From positions 2,433,028 to 2,497,027 of the forward strand of contig CAWGQE010000003.1 of NCBI GenBank assembly GCA_963824705.1: DNA of 64,000 bases, written 5' to 3'. The stretch is from VRUE01 sp963824705. Its GTDB lineage: Bacteria; Actinomycetota; Thermoleophilia; Solirubrobacterales; 70-9. Under the pieces are notes generated by a model. That model did not search any database. It saw only the letters and a list, made by a program, of their open reading frames with translations, and was not told the DNA's origin. This document shows positions 41,200-49,820 of this stretch, in pieces (positions within the stretch are counted from its first letter, which is position 1; each line of letters opens with the position of its first letter). Position numbers and translations under genes: made by a program.

Positions 41200-41754
41200 A
41201 TGAGGGTGCTTGGCATCTCCGGCAGCCTGCGCCACGACTCCCACAACAGCGCCCTGCTGCGGGCGGCCGCCGAGCGGCTGCCCGCCGGGGCCGAGCTGGT
41301 CCCCTTCGAGCGCCTGGCTGAGATCCCGCCCTACGACGAGGACGTCGAAGTGGAGGGCGTGCCGGAGGTCGTGCGCGACCTGCGCGAGGCGATCCGCGCC
41401 GCCGACGCGGTGCTGATCGCCACCCCCGAGTACAACCACTCGATCCCGGGCCAGCTCAAGAACGCCCTCGACTGGGCCTCGCGGCCGGCCGGCAAGAGCG
41501 CCCTGAACGGCAAGCCCGCAGCGACGATCGGCACCTCGACCGGCATGTTCGGCGCCGTCTGGGCACAGGCTGAGCTGCGCAAGGTCCTCGGCGCAATGGG
41601 CGGCCGTGTCCTCGAGGCCGAACTGCCGGTGGCTCACGCAGCCGACCTGCGTCACGGCGACCGCCTCGAGCTTCTACCCGAGCAGGCCGAGCAGCTCGAG
41701 GAGATCCTCGCCGAGCTGGTCGCGGCCGCCGAGCGCGAGCTGGTCGCCGCCTAG
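41200..41754 (+). CDS. NADPH-dependent FMN reductase
   Basis: A 184-residue flavodoxin-like FMN_red protein: LGISGSLRHDSHNSALLRAA for FMN phosphate, ATPEYNHSIPGQLKNALDWAS and TIGTSTGMFGAVWAQ, typical of chromate/quinone/azo reductases. It starts two bases after yceI. With MarR-type control this looks like an electrophile or quinone stress unit (inference). Confidence 0.92.
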   Translation: MRVLGISGSLRHDSHNSALLRAAAERLPAGAELVPFERLAEIPPYDEDVEVEGVPEVVRDLREAIRAADAVLIATPEYNHSIPGQLKNALDWASRPAGKSALNGKPAATIGTSTGMFGAVWAQAELRKVLGAMGGRVLEAELPVAHAADLRHGDRLELLPEQAEQLEEILAELVAAAERELVAA

Positions 41755-41808
41755 ATCTTCTGTCGCTTTTTGATGCCCATAGGGTCATCAACGCAACAAA
41801 AGTTGTGT

Positions 41809-42543
41809 TCAGGCTGCGGGCAGTGCGAAGAAGGCGATAGCCGCGAAATGCGCTGCGGCAGCGGCGATGACCAGGGCATGGAAGACCTCGTGGTAGCCGA
41901 AGACGCGTGGGCTTGGATTCGGGCGTTGGGTCGCGTAGACGACCGCGCCGACCGTGTAGAGGATGCCGCCGCCGGCGACGAGCAGGGTGCCGGCGACTCC
42001 CATGTCGTTCCAGAGGCCGGGGAAAGCGATCGCGGCGACGGAGCCGAGCGAGACGTAGATCAGCGCCGCAACCCATTTCGGATGGTCGATCCAGATCGTC
42101 TCGACGATGGCGCCGGCGATCGCGCCGGCCCAGACGACTACGAGGATCGCGTCGGCCAGGGGGCCGTTGAGAACGAGCAGGGCGAACGGCGTGTAGGTGC
42201 CGGCGATGAGGAAGAAGATCATCGAGTGATCGAGGCGGCGCATCCAGCGGCGCACTTCGGGCCGCTTCCAGTTGACCCGGTGGTAGAGCGCGCTGGTGCC
42301 GAGCAGGGCCGAGAGGCTGACCGCGTAGATCGCGACGGCCAGCGTCGCCTTCGGCGTCTTCGCGGCGACGACCAGCGCCGCGCCGAGGACCAGCGAGACG
42401 AAGAAGGCCCACTCGTGCGAGACGCCGCGCAGGCGCGGCTTGACCGCCGCGATTGCCTCGGTCGCTTTCTCGGCAGCCGCGTCGCGCGCCGTCTCCAAGC
42501 GCTCGCCCATCCGCTCTGCGCCCCTGCGCAGGTCATCAACCAT
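41809..42543 (-). CDS. Hemolysin III/PAQR-family membrane protein
   Basis: A 244-residue seven-helix HlyIII (TrhA) protein. The zinc-site residues are visible: GVSHEWAFF, TSALYHRVNW (S-x3-H), LDHSMIFFLIAGTYTPF and the terminal HEVFHAL (H-x3-H). A 30-residue amino-terminal amphipathic extension precedes the first helix. The ATG at 42543 was chosen. Bacterial members influence membrane lipid homeostasis; toxin activity should not be assumed from the name. Confidence 0.88.
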   Translation of the reverse strand: MVDDLRRGAERMGERLETARDAAAEKATEAIAAVKPRLRGVSHEWAFFVSLVLGAALVVAAKTPKATLAVAIYAVSLSALLGTSALYHRVNWKRPEVRRWMRRLDHSMIFFLIAGTYTPFALLVLNGPLADAILVVVWAGAIAGAIVETIWIDHPKWVAALIYVSLGSVAAIAFPGLWNDMGVAGTLLVAGGGILYTVGAVVYATQRPNPSPRVFGYHEVFHALVIAAAAAHFAAIAFFALPAA

Positions 42544-42714
42544 TACCGACAGCGTACTCCGAACTTTCTGCCGAGATTGCGGAGTTGACACCATGTATGA
42601 GAGGACGAATTGCAATAGACCTTGCGAAATCGTGCGTAATGGCGCACGGTTCCGTCCGCCCCGGAGGCAATCCTGGCCAGCTCCCCCTTAAAACGCCTCG
42701 AGAGGAGAAGTTCG
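42544..42714. promoter_or_regulatory. Leader of nrdJ
   Basis: 171 bases between hlyIII and nrdJ. It contains TTGACA (42585-42590), a possible -35, without a strong -10 at ideal spacing. The dyad CTCCG/CGGAG lies just upstream (42557-42584), and a GAGAGGAG ribosome site precedes the ATG. I looked for a cobalamin riboswitch, expected for some B12-dependent enzymes, and did not find a B12-box-like core. Confidence 0.4.
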
Positions 42715-45540
42715 ATGTCCCAGACCGCCACCAGTGCTCCGAAAAACGGTCTCAAGGGCCTATCCATCGAACGCCGTTTCTCCTCCCCGGGGACGCATCC
42801 CTTCGACGAGATCGAGTGGGAGATCCGCGATGCGGTGATCGGCGATCCCGCCGCGCCTGCCTTCGAGCAGCGCGGCGTCGAGTTCCCCAAGACCTGGTCC
42901 CAGAACGCGACCAACATCGTCGCCCAGAAGTACTTCCGCGGGCAGATCGGCAGCGCCGAGCGTGAGAGCTCGGTCAAGCAGATGATCGGCCGGGTCGCGG
43001 GGACGATCTCCGGCTGGGGGCGCGAGGGCGGCTACTTCGCCTCCGACGAGGACGCCGAGGCCTTCGAAGCCGAGCTGACCTCGATCCTGCTCAACCAGAA
43101 AGCGGCCTTCAACTCGCCGGTCTGGTTCAACGTCGGCTTCGAGGAGACGCCGCAGTGCTCGGCCTGCTTCATCCTCAGCGTCGAGGACACGATGGAGTCG
43201 ATCCTCGACTGGAACACGAAAGAGGGCCGGATCTTCCGCGGCGGCTCGGGCTCGGGGATCAACCTCTCCAACATCCGCGGCTCGATGGAGCAGCTGAAGA
43301 AGGGCGGCACCGCGAGCGGCCCGGTCAGCTTCATGCGCGGCGCCGACGCTTGGGCGGGAACGATCAAGTCGGGTGGCAAGACGCGGCGCGCGGCGAAGAT
43401 GGTCGTGCTCAACGTCGACCACCCCGACATCGAGCACTTCGTCACCTGCAAGGCCGATGAGGAGAAGAAGGCGGGCGCTCTGCGCGACGCCGGCTTCGAC
43501 ATGTCGATCGACGGCGAGGGCTTCACCTCGATCCAGTACCAGAACGCCAACAACTCGGTGCGGGTCACCGACGAGTTCATGGAGGCGTTCGAAGCCGGCG
43601 AGGACTGGAACCTGCTCGCCCGCACCAGCGGCGAGACGACCAAGACCCTGCCCGCTCGCGACCTGATGAACCTGATCGCCAAGGCGGCCTGGGAATGCGC
43701 CGATCCGGGAGTCCAGTACGACACGATCATCAACCGCTGGCACACCTGCCCGGAGTCGGGGCGGATCAACGCCTCGAACCCGTGCAGCGAGTACATGCAC
43801 GTCGACGACTCGGCCTGCAATCTGGCCTCGCTCAACCTGATGAAGTTCCGCCGCGAGGACGGCAGCTTCGACGTCGAGGACTTCGAGCACGCGGTCGACG
43901 TCGTCTTCCTCGCCCAGGAGATCGTCGTCGGCTTCTCCAGCTACCCGACCGAGGAGATCGGCGAGAACGCCAACGCCTTCCGCCAGCTCGGCCTCGGCTA
44001 CGCCAACCTCGGCGCCCTGCTGATGTCCGACGGTCTGCCCTACGACTCGGTCGAGGGCCGCAACGTCGCCGCCGCGATCACGGCGCTGATGACCGGCCGC
44101 GCCTACCGCCAGTCGGCGACGATCGCCGCCGAGGCGACCGGGCCCTACGACGAGTACGAGAAGAACCGCGAGCCCCATAACGGGGTGATGCGGATGCACC
44201 GCGACGCCTCCTACGACGTCGACCCGACCGGGATCAAGGGCGAGCTGCTCGAGGCCGCGCAGCGGTCCTGGGACGAGGCGGTCGAGCTCGGCGAGCAGCA
44301 CGGCTACCGCAACGCGCAGGCGACGGTGCTGGCGCCGACTGGGACGATCAGCTTCCTGATGGACTGCGACACGACCGGGATCGAGCCCGACTTCTCACTG
44401 GTCAAGTTCAAGGAGCTGGTCGGCGGCGGGCAGATGACGATCGTCAACAAATCGGTGCCGCTGGCGCTGAGCACGCTCGGCTACAGCGACGCCGAGGTCG
44501 ACCAGATCAACGCCCACATCGCCGAGAACGCGACGATCGTCGGCGCGCCCGGCCTCAAGGACGAGCACCTGCCGGTCTTCGACGTCGCGGTCGGCGAGCG
44601 GGCGATCTCCCACACCGGCCACATCGACATGATGGCGGCGACGCAGCCGTTCATCTCGGGTGCGATCTCCAAGACGGTCAACCTGCCGCAGTCGGCGACG
44701 GTCGAGGACATCGCCGACGCCTACACGCGCGGCTGGAAGGGCGGCCTCAAGGCGCTGGCGATCTACCGCGACGGCTCCAAGACCGCGCAGGCGCTGCGCA
44801 CCGACGCCCAAGACGAAAAGGAGGCCGAGGCCGAGGTCGTCGCGCTGCCGCCGGAGCGCAAGCGGATGCCGCGCGAGCGCGAATCGATCACCCACAAGTT
44901 CTCGATCGCCGGCCACGAGGGCTACATCACCGCCGGCAAATACGAGGACGGCTCGGTGGGCGAGATCTTCCTCACCGACATCGGCAAGGAGGGCTCGACG
45001 ATGCGGGGGCTGATGAACGCCTTCGCGACGGCGATCTCGCTCGGGCTGCAGTACGGCGTCCCGCTCGAAGACTTCGTGCGCAAGTTCAGCTACATGCGCT
45101 TCGAGCCGGAGGGAATCACCGGCAACCCGGAGATCCCGTTCGCCAAATCGCTGCCCGACTACATCATGCGCTGGGTCGCGAGCCGCTTCATCGAGGACAC
45201 CGAGACGCTCGAGGAACTCGGGATCATGACCAAGGAGGTGCGGGCCAAGCAGGAGGCGGAGACCTCCCAGCTAGGGCTCGGCATCGTCACCGATACCGCC
45301 GGGCCGGCAAACGGCGGCAACGGGCACTCCAAGCCAGGCAACGGGGCAGCGAAGGCAAAGGCGAGCAGTGGCGAGGCGGTACCGGCCGCGGCAGCCTTCA
45401 CCGAAACCCCCCCGGTGGTTCCGGCCAAGATGTCCGGCCTCGACCTGGGCCCCGCCTGCGAGCAGTGCGGCGGCATGATGCAGCGGACCGGCTCTTGCTA
45501 CACCTGCAGCAGCTGCGGCAACAACACCGGCTGCGGCTGA
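42715..45540 (+). CDS. nrdJ: Vitamin B12-dependent (class II) ribonucleotide reductase
   Basis: A 941-residue NrdJ. Conserved segments include FNSPVWFNVGFEETPQCSAC (substrate-side Cys), GGSGSGINLSNIRG, NASNPCSEYMHVDDSACNLASLNL (thiyl-radical Cys and partner residues), APTGTISFLMDCDTTGIEPDF and RGWKGGLKALAIYRDGSK. The carboxy-terminal Cys tail (ACEQCGGMMQRTG, then CYTCSSCGNNTGCG) recharges the active site. It makes dNTP precursors with adenosylcobalamin and no oxygen requirement. The length fits the bacterial NrdJ group. Confidence 0.97.
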   Translation: MSQTATSAPKNGLKGLSIERRFSSPGTHPFDEIEWEIRDAVIGDPAAPAFEQRGVEFPKTWSQNATNIVAQKYFRGQIGSAERESSVKQMIGRVAGTISGWGREGGYFASDEDAEAFEAELTSILLNQKAAFNSPVWFNVGFEETPQCSACFILSVEDTMESILDWNTKEGRIFRGGSGSGINLSNIRGSMEQLKKGGTASGPVSFMRGADAWAGTIKSGGKTRRAAKMVVLNVDHPDIEHFVTCKADEEKKAGALRDAGFDMSIDGEGFTSIQYQNANNSVRVTDEFMEAFEAGEDWNLLARTSGETTKTLPARDLMNLIAKAAWECADPGVQYDTIINRWHTCPESGRINASNPCSEYMHVDDSACNLASLNLMKFRREDGSFDVEDFEHAVDVVFLAQEIVVGFSSYPTEEIGENANAFRQLGLGYANLGALLMSDGLPYDSVEGRNVAAAITALMTGRAYRQSATIAAEATGPYDEYEKNREPHNGVMRMHRDASYDVDPTGIKGELLEAAQRSWDEAVELGEQHGYRNAQATVLAPTGTISFLMDCDTTGIEPDFSLVKFKELVGGGQMTIVNKSVPLALSTLGYSDAEVDQINAHIAENATIVGAPGLKDEHLPVFDVAVGERAISHTGHIDMMAATQPFISGAISKTVNLPQSATVEDIADAYTRGWKGGLKALAIYRDGSKTAQALRTDAQDEKEAEAEVVALPPERKRMPRERESITHKFSIAGHEGYITAGKYEDGSVGEIFLTDIGKEGSTMRGLMNAFATAISLGLQYGVPLEDFVRKFSYMRFEPEGITGNPEIPFAKSLPDYIMRWVASRFIEDTETLEELGIMTKEVRAKQEAETSQLGLGIVTDTAGPANGGNGHSKPGNGAAKAKASSGEAVPAAAAFTETPPVVPAKMSGLDLGPACEQCGGMMQRTGSCYTCSSCGNNTGCG

Positions 45541-45551
45541 TTCTGCAACCA

Positions 45552-45719
45552 GTGACTTTTCTTTACGACTTCCCTGCCTTCGTGAGGGTGAGTTCTACCG
45601 AACCTTCGTCGGCTGTGCCCCAGCGCGCAGTACGAGAATTCGGCGCTCGAGTCGAAGCAGAGCATCCCGATTTTGAGTTCACCTATCGACAGGACGGGCT
45701 CGCCTTCCAGCAAGCCTAG
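45552..45719 (+). CDS. Possible small protein, 55 residues
   Basis: A GTG-initiated frame beginning MTFLYDFPAFVRVSS and ending ARVEAEHPDFEFTYRQDG then LAFQQA. The second half is protein-like (acidic/aromatic), unlike the Arg/Pro-rich shadow frames. It starts 12 bases after the nrdJ stop and overlaps the stop of the convergent nucleotidyltransferase gene by 4 bases. No family or good ribosome site is recognised; it may be a remnant. Confidence 0.3.
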   Translation: MTFLYDFPAFVRVSSTEPSSAVPQRAVREFGARVEAEHPDFEFTYRQDGLAFQQA

Positions 45720-46264
45720 AGTTCGCCGCGGGCGACCCTGAGACTCTCGACATCGACTCTGTCTTGGGCGCGGCCGGCAGCTTTCTTCATCCGGAGCAGG
45801 TCGTCGTAGCTACAGAACTCGACCCGGTGACCGAGGAAGTCGCGCTCGACCGTGTGAGGCGCAAGGTCGCCGTGGACGCCTTCGCCGTTGTCACCGCCCT
45901 CGAAGCTGAAGGTCTGCAGTACGTCGAGGCGTCCGTACTGCGTCAGGAACGTCCAATTACCGCCCATCCTCAACCCATCCAGATCGGGTTCGAGGTCGAA
46001 CTCTCCCTTGAACTCGTCTAGTCCGATCGGACTTGCCTCAAGAGAGACAAGGGCTTTCGCCAGCTTTGCCAGATTCTCCTTACGCGGAGCGGGGCAAATG
46101 TCGATGTCCTTGGTGGCTCGGGGGAACCCGTGCGCGGCGACGGCATAACCGCCGACGACGATGAAGTCGACCTCCTGCTCGATGAGGGCGGCTACTAGTG
46201 GCTCGGGACGGAGCGGCCGAAGTTCGCTCGCCTGCGTTTCCGCGTCGTGACCGTTCGAACTCAT
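45716..46264 (-). CDS. Nucleotidyltransferase-fold protein (toxin candidate)
   Basis: A 182-residue protein with the minimal nucleotidyltransferase core VVGGYAVAAHGFPRATKDIDI (GG ... DxD), then a helical region and RVEFCSYDDLLRMKKAAGRAQDRVDVESL, which matches the closing helix of AbiEii/MNT-like nucleotidyltransferases. Its start overlaps the stop of the XRE gene by one base (TGATG). Such fusions of order (HTH then NTase) are toxin-antitoxin modules in which the enzyme modifies tRNA or proteins (family knowledge). The target here is unknown. Confidence 0.8.
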   Translation of the reverse strand: MSSNGHDAETQASELRPLRPEPLVAALIEQEVDFIVVGGYAVAAHGFPRATKDIDICPAPRKENLAKLAKALVSLEASPIGLDEFKGEFDLEPDLDGLRMGGNWTFLTQYGRLDVLQTFSFEGGDNGEGVHGDLAPHTVERDFLGHRVEFCSYDDLLRMKKAAGRAQDRVDVESLRVARGEL

Positions 46265-46620
46265 CAGCGCCCAGCCTGGGCGGCAAGTTCGGTGGCCACT
46301 TCGCTCAACTGCGCAGCTTGCGCCAACCGCTGCGATGGAGTCAGGTGATAGTCGGCCCTTAGCTCGGCGATCGACTGGTTGCTTGCACCGGGCGCTGGCT
46401 CACGAAGCGGAAGCGTCGTCACCCTGAGCGCTTCTCCCATTGCATTGAGAATTCGCTCGAGGGTCTCTACGGTCGGGGACACTTGGTCGCGCTCGATGCG
46501 GCTGATCGCAGGCTGGCTGGTACCAAGACTCTTCGCGAGCTCTGCCTGTCCCAATCCGTGCCGTCGCCGCGCCTCTCGAACCAGCGCCCCGCATCGCACG
46601 ACTCTCGGCGCATCTACCAT
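46264..46620 (-). CDS. XRE-family HTH regulator (antitoxin candidate)
   Basis: A 118-residue protein. The helix-turn-helix is LGQAELAKSLGTSQPAISRIERDQVSPTVETLERIL (residues about 24-58). It is followed by LRVTTLPLRE, a short linker and a carboxy-terminal helical tail (ELRADYHLTPSQRLAQAAQL) that could bind the partner enzyme. It is transcribed before, and coupled to, the nucleotidyltransferase. Upstream (46621-46647) is short and AT-rich (ATATATTTCC), a probable promoter shared by position with the convergent P450 end. Confidence 0.82.
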   Translation of the reverse strand: MVDAPRVVRCGALVREARRRHGLGQAELAKSLGTSQPAISRIERDQVSPTVETLERILNAMGEALRVTTLPLREPAPGASNQSIAELRADYHLTPSQRLAQAAQLSEVATELAAQAGR

Positions 46621-46647
46621 GGAGGAAATATATCACTTCCGTTATGT

Positions 46648-47988
46648 CTAGCTCAAGACAACCCGCGCGTTGTGGCGCGGGGTCTCGGTGATTGCTCGAC
46701 GGAAGACCCGTTCGGGCTTCGGGTCCGCCGGGCGGATCTGGCGGCGCTTGACCAGCTCCTTGAGTACGACAGCCATCTCGAACTGGGCGAAGGAGGCTCC
46801 TAGGCAGCGGCGCACGCCACCGCCGAAGGGGATCCAGGTGTAGGTGCCGGGCGGGTTGTCGAGAAAGCGCTCCGGCCTGAAGGCGTCAGGCTCGGGATAG
46901 ATCTCGGGATTGCGGTGGACGAGGTAGACGGACGGGGTGACCGAGATGCCAGCGGGCAGCTCATAGCCACCGATCTCGACCGGCTCGGTGAGGCGACGGA
47001 TGACGATCGAGATCACCGGGCGCAGGCGGAGCGTCTCCTGGATCGTCGCGGTCAGGTAGTCCTCCGACCCCGCCTCGATCTCGCCGCGCAGACGATCGAG
47101 CTTCTCCGGGTGACGACTCAAGCGCTCGACCGCCCAGGCTAGCGAGGTCGCGGTCGTCTCATGTCCGGCGACGAGCAGCGTGAGCAGCTCGTCGCGCATC
47201 TCCTCGTCGCGCATCGGGCTGCCGTCCTCGTGGTGGGCGCCTACCAGCAGCGAGAGGATGTCGTCGCGCTGCTCGAGGTCGCCGACGCGGCGACGCTCGG
47301 CGATCTCGCGGTGAATCAGGCGATCGACCCGCTCGATCCGCCGCCGGAAGGCACCAAGGCTCCGCACCCGCTCCGGGCCGACAAGAAGGAGAGGCAGGAG
47401 AAGGCGTGGGTTGGTGGTGAGATCAAGGAAGTCACGCAAAGCATCGCGCAGCTCGGCCATCCTCTCGCCCTCCCTGACGCCGAAGACGGTGCGCAGGATG
47501 ATGTCCAGCGTGATCGCCTGCATCCGCGGCCGCAACTCATACGGGGTGCCGGTGGGCCAGGTCGCGATCTCGGCGGCGGCGATCTCGGCCATCGTCTCGC
47601 CATAGGCCTGCATGCGCTCGCCGTGGAAGGGGGGCAGTAACAGGCGGCGCTGGCCGATGTGCGGCTTCTCGTCGAGGACGAGGATCGAGTTGCGGCCGAG
47701 GACCGGAGCGAGGATCTGGTTCCCCTCGCCGGCGTGGAAGACGCGCGGGTCGCCGGTGAAGACCTGCTTGACCGCATCTGGGTCGGCCAGCATCACCCAG
47801 GTCCCCTCGTAAGCGATCTTCAGCCTGAAGATGTCGCCGTAGCGGTCCTGGCAAGAAAACAGCATCCGCCGAGCCTGCCGCGACCAGATTGCCGTCTGAA
47901 TCGGGCGGGGCAGCGGTGGACCGGGTGGAAGTCGTCGCTCCACCGGCCGGGTGACGGCCTGCGGGGCCGTTGTCGTAGCTGCCTCCAT
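46648..47988 (-). CDS. Cytochrome P450
   Basis: A 446-residue P450. A Pro-rich start (RRLPPGPPLPRPIQT) is followed by the I-helix AGHETTATSLAWA, the ExxR in ETLRLRP, the meander PDAFRPERFLD and the haem-binding loop FGGGVRRCLGASFAQFE with the Cys thiolate. The Pro-rich hinge, length and PERF-type motif resemble CYP110/CYP4-like bacterial groups with fatty or terpenoid substrates; the substrate is not determinable. No ferredoxin adjoins. It is divergent from an HSL-type hydrolase with a dyad between them. Confidence 0.95.
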   Translation of the reverse strand: MEAATTTAPQAVTRPVERRLPPGPPLPRPIQTAIWSRQARRMLFSCQDRYGDIFRLKIAYEGTWVMLADPDAVKQVFTGDPRVFHAGEGNQILAPVLGRNSILVLDEKPHIGQRRLLLPPFHGERMQAYGETMAEIAAAEIATWPTGTPYELRPRMQAITLDIILRTVFGVREGERMAELRDALRDFLDLTTNPRLLLPLLLVGPERVRSLGAFRRRIERVDRLIHREIAERRRVGDLEQRDDILSLLVGAHHEDGSPMRDEEMRDELLTLLVAGHETTATSLAWAVERLSRHPEKLDRLRGEIEAGSEDYLTATIQETLRLRPVISIVIRRLTEPVEIGGYELPAGISVTPSVYLVHRNPEIYPEPDAFRPERFLDNPPGTYTWIPFGGGVRRCLGASFAQFEMAVVLKELVKRRQIRPADPKPERVFRRAITETPRHNARVVLS

Positions 47989-48006
47989 CGCGCCTCTGGG
48001 CGTGAC

Positions 48007-48027
48007 GGTACACCTGCCGGTATGACC
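48007..48027. promoter_or_regulatory. Imperfect dyad between P450 and hydrolase genes
   Basis: GGTacACCtgCCGGTatgACC reads as a near-palindrome 20 bases upstream of the P450 start and about 80 bases from the divergent hydrolase start. It could be an operator for a TetR-type regulator, but no regulator gene adjoins. Weak evidence. Confidence 0.3.
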
Positions 48028-48106
48028 GCCGTGTGAGATCCGTCATTACTTAACTGAAACTCGATATGCCCTGTGGCCTCCGGATCGCATAGTCTGCCGC
48101 CCCGTC

Positions 48107-49168
48107 TTGGCACCTCCCCGGCTGCCGCCGCGCATCGAGCATCGAATCCTGCGGGTTGTCTGCGGGCTACCCAGCGGGGTGAACCGGGCGATCTTCGGAG
48201 CGCCGGCTCGGATCGACGGGCAGCAGCTGGCAACTGAGATGCAGGCCCTGCGACGGCTGGTGAGCCTGGCCCGAGACGAGTCGGCATCGGCTTACGGCAA
48301 GCTCTCCCCGCAGCAGGGCCGGGCGAGGATACGAGCGGGAGCCGCGGCGGCGTCGGGACCGAAGCACTCTGAGCCCAGCGTCTTCGATACGGCGATCCCC
48401 GGGCCGGAGGGAGAGATCCCGGCGCGGTTCTACGAACCACACGGGATCGGGCTGGAGAACCGGCCGCTGATCGTCTACTTCCACGGCGGCGGCTGGACAG
48501 TCGGCGACCTCGACACCTGCGACAGCGTCTGCCGCTTCCTCGCCCTCCACACCCCCGCAGCGGTGCTCTCGGTGGGATACCGGCTCGCTCCCGAGCATCC
48601 CTTTCCAGCAGCGGTAGAGGATGCCTTGGCCGCCTACCGCTGGGCGGCCTTGGACAACGCTCGCCTGGGCATCGATCCCGCCCGGATCGCCGTCGCCGGC
48701 GACAGCGCCGGGGGCAATCTCGCCGCCGCCGTCAGCCTGCTGGCCCGCGACGAGGGTGACCCGAGCCCCGCGATGCAGGCCCTCATCTATCCGGTCACCG
48801 ACGTCGACGGGGGCCAGCAATCGCGCGACACGTTTGCCAAGGGCTTCCTGCTGGGCCGCGCGGACATGGACTGGTTCGAGCGCCACTACCTACCGCCGGA
48901 CGTCGATCGCGCCGATCCCCGCGTTTCCGTGCTTCGCGCCGCTGACCTTTCCGGGCTACCGCCCGCCTACGTCACCACCGCCGGCTTCGACCCCTTGCGG
49001 GACGAGGGCGAGGCCTACGCGGCGCGGATGCGGGAGGCCGGGGTCGAGGTCACCCTTCGCCGCCACCCGGGGCTGATCCACGGCTTCGCCAACATGACGG
49101 CGATCAGTCGCACAGCCCACGGCGCGATGCTCGAGCTTGCGAACGCGCTTCACGCGGGCTTGGCTTAG
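48107..49168 (+). CDS. Alpha/beta hydrolase, hormone-sensitive-lipase family
   Basis: A 353-residue esterase/lipase. The oxyanion motif is YFHGGGWTVGD, the nucleophile elbow GDSAGGNLAAAV, the acid TAGFDPLRDEG and the catalytic His GLIHGFANM: the full HSL (bacterial family IV) set. The start is a TTG at 48107 preceded by weak signals. It has a 95-residue amino-terminal cap region. Divergence from the P450 suggests a joint pathway, such as ester cleavage and hydroxylation of a lipid-like substrate (inference). Confidence 0.9.
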   Translation: MAPPRLPPRIEHRILRVVCGLPSGVNRAIFGAPARIDGQQLATEMQALRRLVSLARDESASAYGKLSPQQGRARIRAGAAAASGPKHSEPSVFDTAIPGPEGEIPARFYEPHGIGLENRPLIVYFHGGGWTVGDLDTCDSVCRFLALHTPAAVLSVGYRLAPEHPFPAAVEDALAAYRWAALDNARLGIDPARIAVAGDSAGGNLAAAVSLLARDEGDPSPAMQALIYPVTDVDGGQQSRDTFAKGFLLGRADMDWFERHYLPPDVDRADPRVSVLRAADLSGLPPAYVTTAGFDPLRDEGEAYAARMREAGVEVTLRRHPGLIHGFANMTAISRTAHGAMLELANALHAGLA

Positions 49169-49174
49169 GCCTCT

Positions 49175-49193
49175 AATACCCCCCGGGGGTATT
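49175..49193. promoter_or_regulatory. CsoR-type operator
   Basis: AATACCCCCcGGGGGTATT is a perfect dyad around a single central base. TACCCCC/GGGGGTA with a G/C tract is the hallmark binding site of CsoR/RcnR-family repressors. It lies 52 bases before the DUF4396 gene, which is followed by csoR, so copper (or a related metal) should derepress both. Confidence 0.85.
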
Positions 49194-49244
49194 TGGTACG
49201 CTACCGATCGACCCCCATCCCTCACCCGCGCCCGAGGAGACCGC

Positions 49245-49820
49245 ATGGACGCCGCCGCCAACGCCCACCATCACGCGATGCCCGCCGAGGGGACAGCGCT
49301 GACCGGAGTCGCAATCAGCGCCACGCTGCACTGCCTGACCGGATGCGCGATCGGCGAGGTGGCGGGGATGGCGATCGGGACCGCCGCCGGCCTCTCGAAC
49401 CTGGGAACGGTGATCCTCTCGATCGCCCTCGCCTTCATCTTCGGCTACAGCCTGACCAGCCTGCCCCTGCTGCGCTCCGGCCTCGCCCTCGCGGCTGTGA
49501 TCCCGATCGCCCTCGCCTCGGACACGCTCAGCATCGCGACGATGGAGATCGTCGACAACGCGGTCGTCGTCGCCATCCCGGGAGCGATCAACGCCGGCCT
49601 CGACTCGCTGCTCTTCTGGGGCAGCCTCTGCTTCTCGCTGGTCCTCGCTGGCGCTTTCGCGGTACCGGTCAACCGCTGGTTGATAGCCCGCGGGAAGGGA
49701 CACGCCGTCGTCCACGAGACCGGCGTCCACGGGGGGCCGCCGGTACGTGTGGTCGCCTACGTCGCCACCGTAATGGGGATCTTCGGCGCCACCGTCTTGA
49801 TTGCGGAAGCGCTGTCGTGA
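49245..49820 (+). CDS. DUF4396 membrane protein in a CsoR-controlled operon
   Basis: A 191-residue membrane protein with about five helices. The amino terminus is His/Met-containing (ANAHHHAMPAEG), the first helix contains HCLTGCAIGEVAGMAIG with two Cys and His, and a later segment has DTLSIATMEIVDNAVV. A GAGGAG box precedes the ATG at 49245. It is sandwiched between a perfect CsoR box and csoR, whose start overlaps its stop (GTGA). Together the His/Cys/Met residues and control site suggest metal (copper) transport or sequestration, which the family name does not yet carry. Confidence 0.8.
   Translation: MDAAANAHHHAMPAEGTALTGVAISATLHCLTGCAIGEVAGMAIGTAAGLSNLGTVILSIALAFIFGYSLTSLPLLRSGLALAAVIPIALASDTLSIATMEIVDNAVVVAIPGAINAGLDSLLFWGSLCFSLVLAGAFAVPVNRWLIARGKGHAVVHETGVHGGPPVRVVAYVATVMGIFGATVLIAEALS

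Noticed and set aside
42585..42601. NrdR box upstream of nrdJ
   Set aside because: ACACCATGTATGAGAG is only a loose match to the 16-bp consensus, and no second box follows at the usual spacing.
42544..42714. Cobalamin riboswitch upstream of nrdJ
   Set aside because: No B12-box-like conserved core or long structured leader is visible in the 171 bases.
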